From CAMCYM01 sp964405405 (GTDB taxonomy: Bacteria; Bacteroidota; Bacteroidia; Flavobacteriales_D; Sanyastnellaceae), in the NCBI GenBank assembly GCA_964405405.1, contig CAYONT010000010.1, positions 1 to 51,713 on the forward strand: a stretch of DNA of 51,713 nucleotides, in the 5' to 3' direction. A model generated the notes under the pieces. It had not been told where the DNA came from and searched no databases. It saw only the letters and a list, made by a program, of their open reading frames with translations. Below are positions 15,385-24,506 of the stretch, piece by piece; within the stretch, counting starts at the first letter, position 1; each line of letters opens with the position of its first letter. The position numbers and the translations under genes are program-made.

Positions 15385-16415
15385 GCCTCGGTGACCGCTT
15401 GCCGCAAACGCGCCCGGCGCGCATGCGCCTCGGACCGCCGCCGCACCATGTCCTCCGCCCAGTCGATGATGCGCTCCTGCAACCGGACCTTGTTGAGCCG
15501 GTTGATGTTCACGATGCCCCCCGGACTCAATACGTTGACCTCGATGAGCTTGCCCCCGATCAGGTCCACCCCGACGAAGAACAGCCCGTCCTGGACGAGC
15601 TTGGGGCCGATGGTTTGGCATACACGCAGCTCCTCCTTCGTCAACGTGTGCTTGTGCACGCTCCCGCCGGCATGCACGTTGCTGCGGGCATCGCCCTCGG
15701 CCGGCTTGCGGCGCATGGCCCCGATGGGCTCCCCGTGGAGCATCAGCACGCGCACGTCGCCTTGTTCTGCACCCGGCACGAAGTCCTGCAAAATCACGTA
15801 GTTCGACTCGCCGTCCTTTCCGCTGATGTAGAAGTCGAGCAGGGAGTTGATGTTCTGCATGGCCCCCTTCTCGATCACGATGACCCCGCTGCCTCCGAAG
15901 CCGTTGAGGGGCTTGAGAATCATCTTCGGCGCGTCGCTCTCCCGGACCACCTTCAACAGGTACTCCTTGTTCTTGCTCACAAAGGTCCGCGGCGTGATCG
16001 TGTGGGCGGAATCGTTCATGGCCGCCGTGTACAACTTGTTGTTTGCCTCCCGCAACCCCTCCACGCTGTTCACGATGAAGACTTCGTCCTTGACCGAGTC
16101 CAAAAAGTTCAGGACCAAGTTGTCCAAGGGCGGATTCGCCCGCATGAACAGGACGTCAAACCCCGCCAAGGGGAGCATCTGTTCCCGGAACCGGGCCTGC
16201 TTGTGGAAGAGCTCGATGTTCTTCGAAGGCTTGAAGGCACTGGTGTCGAACAATTTGCAGAACGCCATGGTGGTGGAGTCCCGGATGGTCAGGTTCGCCC
16301 CGGTGGTCAAGGCCACATGGTGTCCCCGGATGACGCATTCGTGGATCATGCGCAGGGTGCTGTCCGAGGGAGCGGTGATTTTCTCCCAAGGATACATGAG
16401 GAAGCAGACGTTCAT
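15381..16415 (-). CDS. Glutathione synthetase-like ATP-grasp ligase (GshB family)
   Basis: 344 aa. Similar to GshB: start MNVCFLMYPWEKITAPSDSTL, DVLFMRANPPLDN, NSVEGLREANNKLY and the ATP-grasp core MILKPLNGFGGSGVIVIEKG…YVILQDFVPGAEQGDVRVLMLHGEPIGAMRRKPAEGDARSNVHAGG, ending in the metal/phosphate site FFVGVDLIGGKLIEVNVLSPGG. GshB adds Gly to gamma-Glu-Cys, but no gamma-glutamylcysteine ligase is in this window, and the partner is a peptidase fusion, so the real substrate is open. First gene of a two-gene minus-strand operon. A possible -7 element (TATCTTCG on the minus strand, 16445-16452) lies about 30 nt upstream. Confidence 0.85.
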   Translation of the reverse strand: MNVCFLMYPWEKITAPSDSTLRMIHECVIRGHHVALTTGANLTIRDSTTMAFCKLFDTSAFKPSKNIELFHKQARFREQMLPLAGFDVLFMRANPPLDNLVLNFLDSVKDEVFIVNSVEGLREANNKLYTAAMNDSAHTITPRTFVSKNKEYLLKVVRESDAPKMILKPLNGFGGSGVIVIEKGAMQNINSLLDFYISGKDGESNYVILQDFVPGAEQGDVRVLMLHGEPIGAMRRKPAEGDARSNVHAGGSVHKHTLTKEELRVCQTIGPKLVQDGLFFVGVDLIGGKLIEVNVLSPGGIVNINRLNKVRLQERIIDWAEDMVRRRSEAHARRARLRQAVTEA

Positions 16416-16582
16416 AGGAGGGGGGTGCCGGGATTTGGGGCGCGCGAAGATACATATAGGATTGGGGGATTGGATGTAGCGATAAGGTTAAGGATGTCCC
16501 CCAGGTATCGCCCGGATGTCGCCGGGATGCGGTATTTTGCAGCGCCTTTTTCAGGCCAAACGAATCCCAAACCCACCTCCTC

Positions 16583-19500
16583 ATGCGTTGCACCCTCTTC
16601 ACCTGGGCCCTGTGTCTTGCCCTCACCGGTCTGAACATCGGGGCGTGGGGCCAATCCGACGCCGACACCACCTGGGTCCAGACCTTCACCTGGGAAGAAC
16701 AGAACAACCCGGCCACCCCCTACGACAGCCCGGGCCGCCGTTGGTTCGAATTCCCCGCATCGGAGAACGGGGAATCGTACCAGAAGATTCTGATGTATTA
16801 CACGCTCAAGTGTTTCGAAGATGGCACTGCGGGTGGACTGGGGTACGCGTGCGGCGAATGGGACTACCTCACCTATACGTATCTGTTCGATCACACTGGG
16901 GTGCTGGATTCCAACCTCGTGTCGCACCCCCGCTGGAAGATCGACGATCTGGACTTCACGGGAACCCAGGCGTTGGTGCTGTCGCCGGTCGGCGGGACGC
17001 CCCAGGACACGGTTCGGGCGACTTGGTCGTTGCCTGTGTACGATTGGACGGGGGCGACTTGGGCCGCAGGGGAGGCTTCCGCTGCCGTGCCTTGGACGGC
17101 TGGCGCTCCCTTCTGGACGGCCGGAGAGGGTGCTGCGCCCGGCGGAGCCCGGTTGCAAGCCCTGTTCACCGGGGCTGAGCTGGCCGCGATGGGACTGGTG
17201 CCCGGTGCCGTCCAGGCCCTGGAGCTGCCTTGGGACATCCAGCCGGAAGGCGTGGGGCGTCCCGTCGAATTGCGCTTGCTGGGCACCTCGGCGTCCACCC
17301 TCTCCGGGCTGGTGAACAGCGGGTGGGAAGTCAGCACGCGCTGGCTGGCCCAGCCCGGCGTGTCCACCGTTCCGCTCGCCACCCCCTGGAACTGGGATGG
17401 AACCGAAGCCCTGCTGGTGGAGGTGGTGTTTGAGCAAGCCGAGGCGTTTCTGCATGGAACAGTGGCCGAGGTGGCACCCGGAAAAACCCGGGCTGCCGTG
17501 GCTGCCGGCAACTTCATCCGGTTCGACGGCGGCGACCGTTTCGAGGTCGATGCCGCTGCCCTGGACGGCATTGGCGAGGCCGTGACGGTGGAGTTCTGGC
17601 AACGCGGCAACGCCCAGTTTCAGCCCGAGAACTCCACCCTCTTTGAAGCACACGGGCCTGCGGGTGAGCGGGAGCTGAACGTGCACCTGCCCTGGTCAAA
17701 CGGCCGGGTCTACTGGGATGCAGGTTACGAGGGTGGATACGACCGCATCGACCAGCAAGCCGCGGAGAACCAGTACGAGGGCATCTGGAACCACTGGGCC
17801 TTCGTCAAAGATGCGACCGCTGGGACGATGTCCATGTACCTGAACGGCAGCCTGTTCCATGCCGGAAGTGACCGGGACAATCCCATCGGGGAGGTTGTGC
17901 GGATGCACATCGGTTGCGACGGTTGGGGCGGCAACGATTACCGGGGCGATGTCGATGGGTTCCGGGTTTGGGCTGCGGCTTTGGCGCCCGAGGTGGTGGC
18001 AGCCTACCGGAGTCAGGCGGTGGATGCGTCCCATCCCGCTTGGGCGGATTTGCGGGCGGATTTGGCCTTCGACGGAGCCGACGGTACGTCATCGGAGGAA
18101 GGCATTCTCCACGGGAATGCGGGGCGTGTGCCGCACGCGGGGCGCGATGCGTTCTGGCGCGAGGGGCCGGTGGAAGGCGCACTGCGGCCCGCTTTTCGGC
18201 TGGTGCAGGGGGGGACGGCGTCGGGGACGGTGGAGACGGTGTACGACCGGCTCGAGGCGGTGCCGCCCGTGAGCGTGACGGGCTGGGCGGTGGCGGGCAA
18301 CGGGGTGGTGATGACGGACCTGGCTTACGGCTGGCCAGTGGGCAGCGTCGCCCGGACGCGTCTCGAGGACGGCACGGTGCTGGCCACCCATCCCATCGAG
18401 GGATCCCCAACGTCCTACACCCAGGGGCAACTCAGTTACTACAGCCCGCCATTCGAGGTGGTGGAGCGAATTGAGTTGGCGAGGTACATCACGCCGTACG
18501 GCATCGGGTTGACCCTCGGAGACGATGGTTGGACCTGGGTGTTTGACGTCACGGATTATGCCCCCTTGTTGCGGGATTGGGTCGAGCTGGAGGCGGGGAA
18601 CTGGCAGGAACTGCTGGACATGAAGTTCGCCTTTGTCCACGGTACCCCGGCGCGCGACGTGGAGCGGGTGGAGGCTTTCTGGCGCGGTTCCTTCGGGCTG
18701 GCCGGTTTTGCGGAGGCGGTGCTGCCCCATACCTATGTCCCGGCGCCGGGCGAGGAGCAGTTCCGGCTCAAGACGCGGGCCAGCGGTCACGGGTTTGGGA
18801 CCGGGAACAACTGCGCGGAGTTCTGCTACAACACCCACTCGGTGGCGGTGAACGGAACCCCGCAGTGGTCGTGGGAGATCATGCGGGAGTGCGCAGACAA
18901 CCCGCTCTACCCCCAGGGCGGTACCTGGATTTACGACCGGGCGGGCTGGTGTCCCGGCGCTCCGGTGGACACCCGGGATTGGGAGCTCACCCCGCTGGTC
19001 GATCCATCGGCCCCTTTTGATGTGGCCTATGGGATTGAGTATGACCCTCATGGAAACTATGTGATGGAAGGCCAAATCATCGCTTACGGGCCTTCGAACT
19101 TCGTGCACGACTTGGAAATCAGCGACATCCTGTCGCCCTCTGACGCGAAGGTGGAGAGCCGCTTCAACCCCATTTGCGAGTCGCCCCGGGTGCGCATCCG
19201 CAACAACGGAACGCAGACGGTCACGTCTTGCACCTTCACCTACCGCGTGGTGGGCGGGGCGGAGGCCACCTACACCTGGACGGGCGAGCTCCCCTACCTC
19301 GCCTCGGCCGAGGTGGCCCTGCCTTACAACGATCCGTCCTTGACCGAAGGCGACGACGAGGAGGTGCAGCGCTTCGAAGTCCGGGTGGACCTGCCCGCAG
19401 CGACCCCCGACGGCCAAACCAACAACAACGCGTCGTCCATCGCCTTCCACCGGGTCCCCACCTGGTCCTACCCGAACTTGGACGACAACCGCATCATCGT

Positions 19501-20095
19501 TTGGACGAAGACGAATTTGGTTCCGTGGGAGACCACCGTAGAACTGCGCGATGCCGATGGTGAAATCGTTTGGTCCCGGGGCTACACCGGCGCCAACACG
19601 ACCTACCAGGACACCCTGGCCCTGAACGCCGGCTGCTACCGTTTCACCGTGCGCGATTCGGGCGACGATGGGCAGGCGTTCTGGGCGAACAACGACGGCT
19701 CGGGGTACACCCGGCTCAAGCGGGTCGCCGGCGGCAACTTCATCGCCTTCGAACCGGACTTCGGCCGGTCGATTTCGCAGGCTTTCTACTTCGCGACGAA
19801 CCTGGTCGATGTCGCGGAACACGCCACGACGGCGCGGAAGGGGTCCGTCCAGGCGTACCCCAATCCCTCCGACGGCACGGTCTACGCCCGCCTCGAAGGC
19901 TTCGAGCCCGGCACCCCCGTGGCTTGGACGGTCCGGGATGCCCAAGGCCGGCTCCAAGCGCAGGGAAGCTGGCGCGGCGGCCTCGGAGAGCGGATGCGCC
20001 TCGACCTTGCCTCCCTCGGCACCGGCCTGGTCCACATCGAATGGACCCAAGGCGAACTGCGTTGCGGCGAGTGGATTTTGCTTCAGGCGGACTGA
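16583..20095 (+). CDS. Secreted PNGase F-like protein with inserted LamG domain and T9SS sorting signal
   Basis: 1170 aa. Signal peptide ends near GAWGQ (residue 24). The first PNGase F-like segment (about 30-105) contains YQKILMYYTLKC and CGEWDY; D94 aligns with the catalytic Asp60 of Elizabethkingia PNGase F as I recall that sequence. A large insert (about 105-630) holds a beta-rich region and a LamG/concanavalin-like domain (about 312-480: FIRFDGGDRFEV…VTVEFWQRG…DGFRVWAAAL). The PNGase fold then resumes (about 628-860) with ARYITPYGIG, VFDVTDY, FVHGTP, NCAEFC (E746, matching Glu206) and DRAGWCPG. C-terminal beta-domains and a T9SS type A sorting domain (about 1090-1170, QAYPNPSDG…) follow. 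Likely removes N-glycans from glycoproteins outside the cell. Confidence 0.85.
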   Translation: MRCTLFTWALCLALTGLNIGAWGQSDADTTWVQTFTWEEQNNPATPYDSPGRRWFEFPASENGESYQKILMYYTLKCFEDGTAGGLGYACGEWDYLTYTYLFDHTGVLDSNLVSHPRWKIDDLDFTGTQALVLSPVGGTPQDTVRATWSLPVYDWTGATWAAGEASAAVPWTAGAPFWTAGEGAAPGGARLQALFTGAELAAMGLVPGAVQALELPWDIQPEGVGRPVELRLLGTSASTLSGLVNSGWEVSTRWLAQPGVSTVPLATPWNWDGTEALLVEVVFEQAEAFLHGTVAEVAPGKTRAAVAAGNFIRFDGGDRFEVDAAALDGIGEAVTVEFWQRGNAQFQPENSTLFEAHGPAGERELNVHLPWSNGRVYWDAGYEGGYDRIDQQAAENQYEGIWNHWAFVKDATAGTMSMYLNGSLFHAGSDRDNPIGEVVRMHIGCDGWGGNDYRGDVDGFRVWAAALAPEVVAAYRSQAVDASHPAWADLRADLAFDGADGTSSEEGILHGNAGRVPHAGRDAFWREGPVEGALRPAFRLVQGGTASGTVETVYDRLEAVPPVSVTGWAVAGNGVVMTDLAYGWPVGSVARTRLEDGTVLATHPIEGSPTSYTQGQLSYYSPPFEVVERIELARYITPYGIGLTLGDDGWTWVFDVTDYAPLLRDWVELEAGNWQELLDMKFAFVHGTPARDVERVEAFWRGSFGLAGFAEAVLPHTYVPAPGEEQFRLKTRASGHGFGTGNNCAEFCYNTHSVAVNGTPQWSWEIMRECADNPLYPQGGTWIYDRAGWCPGAPVDTRDWELTPLVDPSAPFDVAYGIEYDPHGNYVMEGQIIAYGPSNFVHDLEISDILSPSDAKVESRFNPICESPRVRIRNNGTQTVTSCTFTYRVVGGAEATYTWTGELPYLASAEVALPYNDPSLTEGDDEEVQRFEVRVDLPAATPDGQTNNNASSIAFHRVPTWSYPNLDDNRIIVWTKTNLVPWETTVELRDADGEIVWSRGYTGANTTYQDTLALNAGCYRFTVRDSGDDGQAFWANNDGSGYTRLKRVAGGNFIAFEPDFGRSISQAFYFATNLVDVAEHATTARKGSVQAYPNPSDGTVYARLEGFEPGTPVAWTVRDAQGRLQAQGSWRGGLGERMRLDLASLGTGLVHIEWTQGELRCGEWILLQAD

Positions 20096-20102
20096 CCCAT
20101 TC

Positions 20103-20158
20103 AAAAAAAGGGGGGGTGCTGAGAAAAAAGTTATTTTTTTTCGGCGCACCCCCTTTTT
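20103..20158 (+). terminator. Long A/T-flanked hairpin between the PNGase gene and glnA
   Basis: Seven A and seven G then TGC (20103-20119) pair with GCACCCCC and TTTTT (20146-20158). The loop contains a second A-run/T-run hairpin (about 20123-20141). Works as a terminator in either direction. Its 3' T-run also supplies the -33 box of the next promoter. Confidence 0.75.
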
Positions 20159-20184
20159 GGTTGAGGGGGGTTGGAGTAAATTTG
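20156..20184 (+). promoter_or_regulatory. Promoter of glutamine synthetase III (TTTG-N17-TAAATTTG)
   Basis: -33 TTTG at 20156-20159 and a perfect -7 TAAATTTG at 20177-20184, 17 nt apart and 27 nt before the ATG at 20212. Fits the Bacteroidota sigma-ABfr consensus (TTTG, about 19 nt, TANNTTTG). Confidence 0.75.
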
Positions 20185-20211
20185 GCCTTCAAACCAACGA
20201 ACTCACCTGTC

Positions 20212-22398
20212 ATGAGCATCGATCGCCGCCAAGCCCTGCAAGATGTGTTGCACCGCGTCCCCAAGGTGCAGGAACGCCCGAGCAACCGCATCTCCGGTTA
20301 CTATGGAGAAAATGCCTTCCACCTGCACAACATGCAGGAGTACCTCACCGAGGAGGCTTATGCGGGCATCGTACAGGCAATGGAGCACCACACTCCGCTG
20401 GATCGCCGGGTGGCGGACCAAGTGGCTTCCGCGATGAAGGAGTGGGCCATTTCCCGGGGGGCGACCCATTATTCACACTGGTTCCAGCCTCTGACGGGGG
20501 CCACAGCGGAGAAGCACGACAGCTTCATCTCCCCGGTGGGCGATGGACGCGCCATTGAGAAGTTTGACGGTTCGCTGCTCGTGCAGCAGGAACCGGATGC
20601 GAGTTCGTTCCCGAGCGGGGGCATCCGCAATACGTTCGAAGCCCGGGGCTACACGTTGTGGGATCCGACCTCTCCGGCGTTTGTCTGGGACAATACGCTG
20701 TGCATCCCGACGATTTTCATCAGCTACACGGGATTTGCACTGGACAACAAGATGCCGCTGCTCAAGGCGTTGTCGCGCATCGACCGGGCGGCCACGGAGG
20801 TATGCCAATACTTCGACAAAAATGTCACGAAGGTGGTGGCCACGTTGGGCTGGGAACAGGAGTACTTCCTGGTGGACAAGGCGCTGCATGCGGCCCGTCC
20901 GGACCTGCAGATGACGGGACGCGCGCTGTTCGGTGCGGCGCCAGCGAAGGGGCAGCAGCTCGATGACCACTACTTCGGCAGCATTCCCGCACGGATTGCG
21001 GCCTTTATGAAGGAGTTCGAGCTGGAGGCGCACCGGGTGGGCATTCCGGTGACGACCCGTCACAACGAGGTGGCGCCCAATCAGTTCGAGTGCGCGCCGC
21101 GGTTTGAGGAGGCGAATTTGGCCAACGACCACAACCTGCTTCTGATGGAGCTCATGGAGAAGGTCGCCCGCAAGCACGATTTCCGGGTGCTGCTGCATGA
21201 GAAGCCGTTCGCCGGGGTGAACGGAAGCGGCAAGCACAACAACTGGTCGCTGGGCACCAACACGGGCGTGAACCTGCTGAAGCCGGGGAACAACCCGAAG
21301 ACGAATCTGCGCTTCCTGACGTTCTTCGTGAATACGCTCGCGGCATTGCACCGCCATGCGGATGTGGTGCGTGCGTCGTTTGCATCGGTCGGGAACGAGC
21401 ACCGGCTGGGGGCGAATGAGGCACCGCCGGCGATCATCAGTGCGTTCATCGGTTCCCAGCTCGAGCAGATGCTCGACGCCATCGAGACGGGGGTTGGGGA
21501 GGGTCCGTTGTCCCCCGATGACAAGACGGCGCTGAAGTTGGAAATCGGCCGCATCCCTGAGGTGCTGCTGGACAACACGGACCGCAACCGGACGTCGCCG
21601 TTCGCCTTCACGGGCAACAAGTTTGAGTTGCGGGCCGTGGGCAGTTCGGCGAACTGCGCGTTGCCCATGACGGTGCTCAACACGATCGTGGCGGACCAGC
21701 TCGAAGCGTTCAAGGTGGCGGTGGACGCCCGCATCGAGGGAGGAGACAAGAAGGACGACGCCATCCTGAAGGAGCTGCAGAAGCTCATCATCCAGAGCAA
21801 GGCGATTCGTTTCGAGGGCAACGGTTACTCCCAGGAATGGGTTGAGGAGGCAGCCCGCCGGGGCCTCGCGAATCTCCGGAGCACGCCGGAAGCGCTGGAA
21901 GTGATGATGCGCCCGGATGTGGAAGCCCTGTTTGAGCGGATGAATGTCCTGCGCCGGGAGGAGTTGCACGCCCGGGCGGAGGTGGAACTGGAGGGATATG
22001 TGTTGAAACGCCAAATCGAGTGCCGCGTCCTGCGGTCGATGGCGCAAAACACGATTTTACCGGCAGCGGTAAAATACCAAAACGCCCTGATTGAAAACAT
22101 TTCAGGCCTGCGCGGGGTCTTCGGTCCCGATGCCGAGGGGCTTTCCCAGGGACAACGGGAGGTGTTGCAGCAGTGCAGCGAACTCGTTCAGGATTTGCAC
22201 CAGCGCGCGCACGCGCTCGCAGCGGAGCAAGACCGTGCGGAAGCTGCGTCCGATTTGTTGGAACGCGCCCATCTTTATTCGAGGGAGGTGATGCCCCGTT
22301 TGGAGGAATTGGGCCGAAGCTGTGCGGCCTTGGAGTCGGTGGTAGATGACGCGGTCTGGCCGTTGCCCAAGTTCACGGAGCTGCTCTTCACCCGTTGA
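20212..22398 (+). CDS. glnN: Glutamine synthetase type III
   Basis: 728 aa, the large GS form common in Bacteroidota and cyanobacteria, making glutamine from glutamate, ammonia and ATP. Family marks: N-terminal ISGYYGENAFHLHNMQEYL, DGSLLVQQEPDASSFPSGGIRNTFEARGYTLWDPTSP, the metal-binding VATLGWEQEYFLVD, RHNEVAPNQFECAPRFEEANLA, the ATP-site LLHEKPFAGVNGSGKHNNWS, LLDNTDRNRTSPFAFTGNKFELRAVGSSANCALP, and a long helical C-terminal extension (about 560-728). The ATG at 20212 is the family start. It has its own promoter and ends in a terminator, so it is probably monocistronic. Confidence 0.97.
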   Translation: MSIDRRQALQDVLHRVPKVQERPSNRISGYYGENAFHLHNMQEYLTEEAYAGIVQAMEHHTPLDRRVADQVASAMKEWAISRGATHYSHWFQPLTGATAEKHDSFISPVGDGRAIEKFDGSLLVQQEPDASSFPSGGIRNTFEARGYTLWDPTSPAFVWDNTLCIPTIFISYTGFALDNKMPLLKALSRIDRAATEVCQYFDKNVTKVVATLGWEQEYFLVDKALHAARPDLQMTGRALFGAAPAKGQQLDDHYFGSIPARIAAFMKEFELEAHRVGIPVTTRHNEVAPNQFECAPRFEEANLANDHNLLLMELMEKVARKHDFRVLLHEKPFAGVNGSGKHNNWSLGTNTGVNLLKPGNNPKTNLRFLTFFVNTLAALHRHADVVRASFASVGNEHRLGANEAPPAIISAFIGSQLEQMLDAIETGVGEGPLSPDDKTALKLEIGRIPEVLLDNTDRNRTSPFAFTGNKFELRAVGSSANCALPMTVLNTIVADQLEAFKVAVDARIEGGDKKDDAILKELQKLIIQSKAIRFEGNGYSQEWVEEAARRGLANLRSTPEALEVMMRPDVEALFERMNVLRREELHARAEVELEGYVLKRQIECRVLRSMAQNTILPAAVKYQNALIENISGLRGVFGPDAEGLSQGQREVLQQCSELVQDLHQRAHALAAEQDRAEAASDLLERAHLYSREVMPRLEELGRSCAALESVVDDAVWPLPKFTELLFTR

Positions 22399-22415
22399 TG
22401 GCGGGAGCTTTTTTT
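22391..22415 (+). terminator. Intrinsic terminator overlapping the glnN stop
   Basis: CCCGTT-GAT-GGCGGG hairpin (two wobble pairs) at 22391-22405 followed by AGC and seven T. The TGA stop (22396-22398) lies within it. Confidence 0.6.
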
Positions 22416-22490
22416 GTGAAATTGTGCACAAGGAAGGTGTTGGGTGCGGGCGTTGTCTTACTTTCGGCGATTGATATCAAGCGATTCAGC

Positions 22491-24506
22491 ATGCTCAACT
22501 ACCTGCAACGTTCCATGACCCGCGCGATGGGGGCCGCCTTGGTGTTCCTCGTTGTGCTTTCGGTTGCTCCTTCGGCTTCTGCACAAGTCAACTACACGAT
22601 GGCGGCGGATGCCGAATTCGCCCGAACAGGCTACTTCGAGGCCGCTCAGGAATACATCAAGGCATACGCGAAGATCAAGAAGGACCTGGAGCAGAAAGGG
22701 CGTGCGGCTTTCATGGCGGGGGAGTGCTACCGCTTGATGATGGACCCACTCGGAGCGCGGGAATGGTATGACAAAGCGGTGGGACTGAAATACGGAGATA
22801 CGGCCCCCGAGTTGTTCCTCTCTTACGGGGATATCATGCAGACGCTGCAGGAATATGAGAAGGCGCTGACTTACTACCGCCGCTATCAGGAAAAGGGGGG
22901 CGATGGAAGTGTTGCTGGGGCGCGCATTGCTGCCGCAGAGGCTGGGGCCTTGGCTCAGGACGAGCCGCCTTCTCGGTATGTGGTGTCAAACGTTCTCAAT
23001 TTGAACTCGGCAGGTTACGACTTCGGTTTGGCTTTCGCGGCGAAGAAGGGGGATGAGGTCATCTTTGCCTCCTCTCGCGAATCTTCGACCGGATCGGGCG
23101 AAGACCCCATCACCGGTGAGAGCTTCATGGATTTGTTTCGCTCCTCGGCGGACAAGAAGGGCAAGTGGAGTGTACCGGAGCCGTTGAACAATACGGTGAA
23201 CACGCCGTTCAACGAGGGGACGGTGACTTTCGACCCGAAGTTCAAGATGATGTATTTCACGCGGTGCGTAGAGGACAAGAAGTCGGCTTTTGCTTGCGAC
23301 GTGTACCGGGCACCGATGATGGGAACGCGTTTGGGACCGGCTGAACTGGTGCCTCTGATCAACCGAGATGAAAACGACAGTTCCCAAGTGGGGCATCCGG
23401 CGTTCAATCCGGAGGGTTCGATCTTGGTGTTCGCTTCCGACATGCCGGGTGGGCAGGGTGGCAAGGACCTTTGGTACATCACGTACGACGTGCGCGAGGA
23501 GCGTTGGGGAACGGCGAAGAACATGGGGCCGGGCATCAACACCAAGGGCGACGACATGTTCCCGCATTTTCGTTACGATGGGGTGTTGTACTTCGCATCG
23601 AATGGACATGGAGGCATGGGAGGGCTGGACATTGTGCGGGCGGTTCCCAAGCAGGGGAGCCCCATGGAGTTTGGCAAGGTGGAGCTCTTGCCTTACCCAT
23701 TGAACAGTTCTTCGGACGACTTCGGCATCGTATTTTACCCAGAAGAGGACCGGGGGATGTTTACCTCCAGCCGTCCCGGCGGGAAGGGCAAGGATGACAT
23801 TTATGAATTCCGGATGCCCGACTTGAAGTTCACCTACCGGGGAACGGTTTACGACCAAGCTACGGGCAATCCTTTGATGGCGACCGTGACGATCACGGGG
23901 TCGGATGGATCGTCCTGGGAATTCGTTGCCGATGGTACGGGCTCGGTGGAACTGCTCGAGGGCAAGGTCAAGGCCGGGGTCACGTACACGGTTGACGTGA
24001 AAAAGACGGGTTACATCGGAACGGGTGACCGGTTTTCGACGGTGGGTTTGACGGAGGATTTGGACTTTGCGCGGGAGTATTTCCTCAAGGAAATCATCTT
24101 GGAGCAGGAGTATGAGATGCCTTTGGTCCTCTATCCCTTCGATCAGGCCACCCTGCTCATCAACAAGGAGGTCAATTCGGCGGACTCGCTGAACTTCTTG
24201 TTGGACATCATGCAGCGGAACCCCACTTTCGTGATTCAGCTCGAATCGCACACGGACAGCCGGGGCAACAACCAGTACAACAAGGAACTGAGTCAGCGTC
24301 GTGCCCAGACCTGTGTTGACTACCTGATCGGAAAGGGCATTGATCCCCGTCGGTTGGTGGCTGTGGGCAAGGGGGAGGACCAGTTGTTGATTTCGGATGC
24401 CGAGATTGCCAAGTTGAAGACAGAGGCCGAGAAGGATGCGGCCCACCAGGCGAACCGGCGCACGGTGTTCCGGATTCTGCGTTTCGATTTCGTCCCGACG
24501 AAGTGA
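22491..24506 (+). CDS. OmpA-family protein with TPR and beta-propeller repeats (PorE-like)
   Basis: 671 aa outer-membrane-associated protein. Signal peptide (ALVFLVVLSVAPSASA, cleavage before QVNY), TPR-like helices (about 35-135: AEFARTGYFEAAQEYIKAYAKI…), PD40/WD40-like propeller (about 155-440, with LVFASDMPGGQGGKDLWY, GMFTSSRPGGKGKDDIYEF), a CarboxypepD_reg-like domain (about 445-530) and an OmpA_C peptidoglycan-binding domain (about 545-670: LESHTDSRGNNQYNKELSQRRAQTCVDYL). This is the exact architecture of the T9SS protein PorE, but several paralogs share it, so the T9SS role is inferred. The ATG at 22491 precedes the signal peptide; 22515 is an alternative. A TACTTTCG sequence at 22459-22466 may be its -7 box. 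Confidence 0.85.
   Translation: MLNYLQRSMTRAMGAALVFLVVLSVAPSASAQVNYTMAADAEFARTGYFEAAQEYIKAYAKIKKDLEQKGRAAFMAGECYRLMMDPLGAREWYDKAVGLKYGDTAPELFLSYGDIMQTLQEYEKALTYYRRYQEKGGDGSVAGARIAAAEAGALAQDEPPSRYVVSNVLNLNSAGYDFGLAFAAKKGDEVIFASSRESSTGSGEDPITGESFMDLFRSSADKKGKWSVPEPLNNTVNTPFNEGTVTFDPKFKMMYFTRCVEDKKSAFACDVYRAPMMGTRLGPAELVPLINRDENDSSQVGHPAFNPEGSILVFASDMPGGQGGKDLWYITYDVREERWGTAKNMGPGINTKGDDMFPHFRYDGVLYFASNGHGGMGGLDIVRAVPKQGSPMEFGKVELLPYPLNSSSDDFGIVFYPEEDRGMFTSSRPGGKGKDDIYEFRMPDLKFTYRGTVYDQATGNPLMATVTITGSDGSSWEFVADGTGSVELLEGKVKAGVTYTVDVKKTGYIGTGDRFSTVGLTEDLDFAREYFLKEIILEQEYEMPLVLYPFDQATLLINKEVNSADSLNFLLDIMQRNPTFVIQLESHTDSRGNNQYNKELSQRRAQTCVDYLIGKGIDPRRLVAVGKGEDQLLISDAEIAKLKTEAEKDAAHQANRRTVFRILRFDFVPTK

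Noticed and set aside
13240..15801. Plus-strand frames (456 and 360 aa) opposite the QEGLA fusion gene
   Set aside because: The minus-strand protein has two recognisable domains with zinc-site motifs; the plus-strand translations have none.
18089..20149. 686-aa minus-strand frame opposite the PNGase F-like gene
   Set aside because: Arg/Gly/Val-rich shadow without motifs; the plus-strand gene has a signal peptide, PNGase F motifs and a T9SS tail.
20473..22047. 524-aa minus-strand frame opposite glutamine synthetase
   Set aside because: Shadow; glutamine synthetase III is complete and certain.
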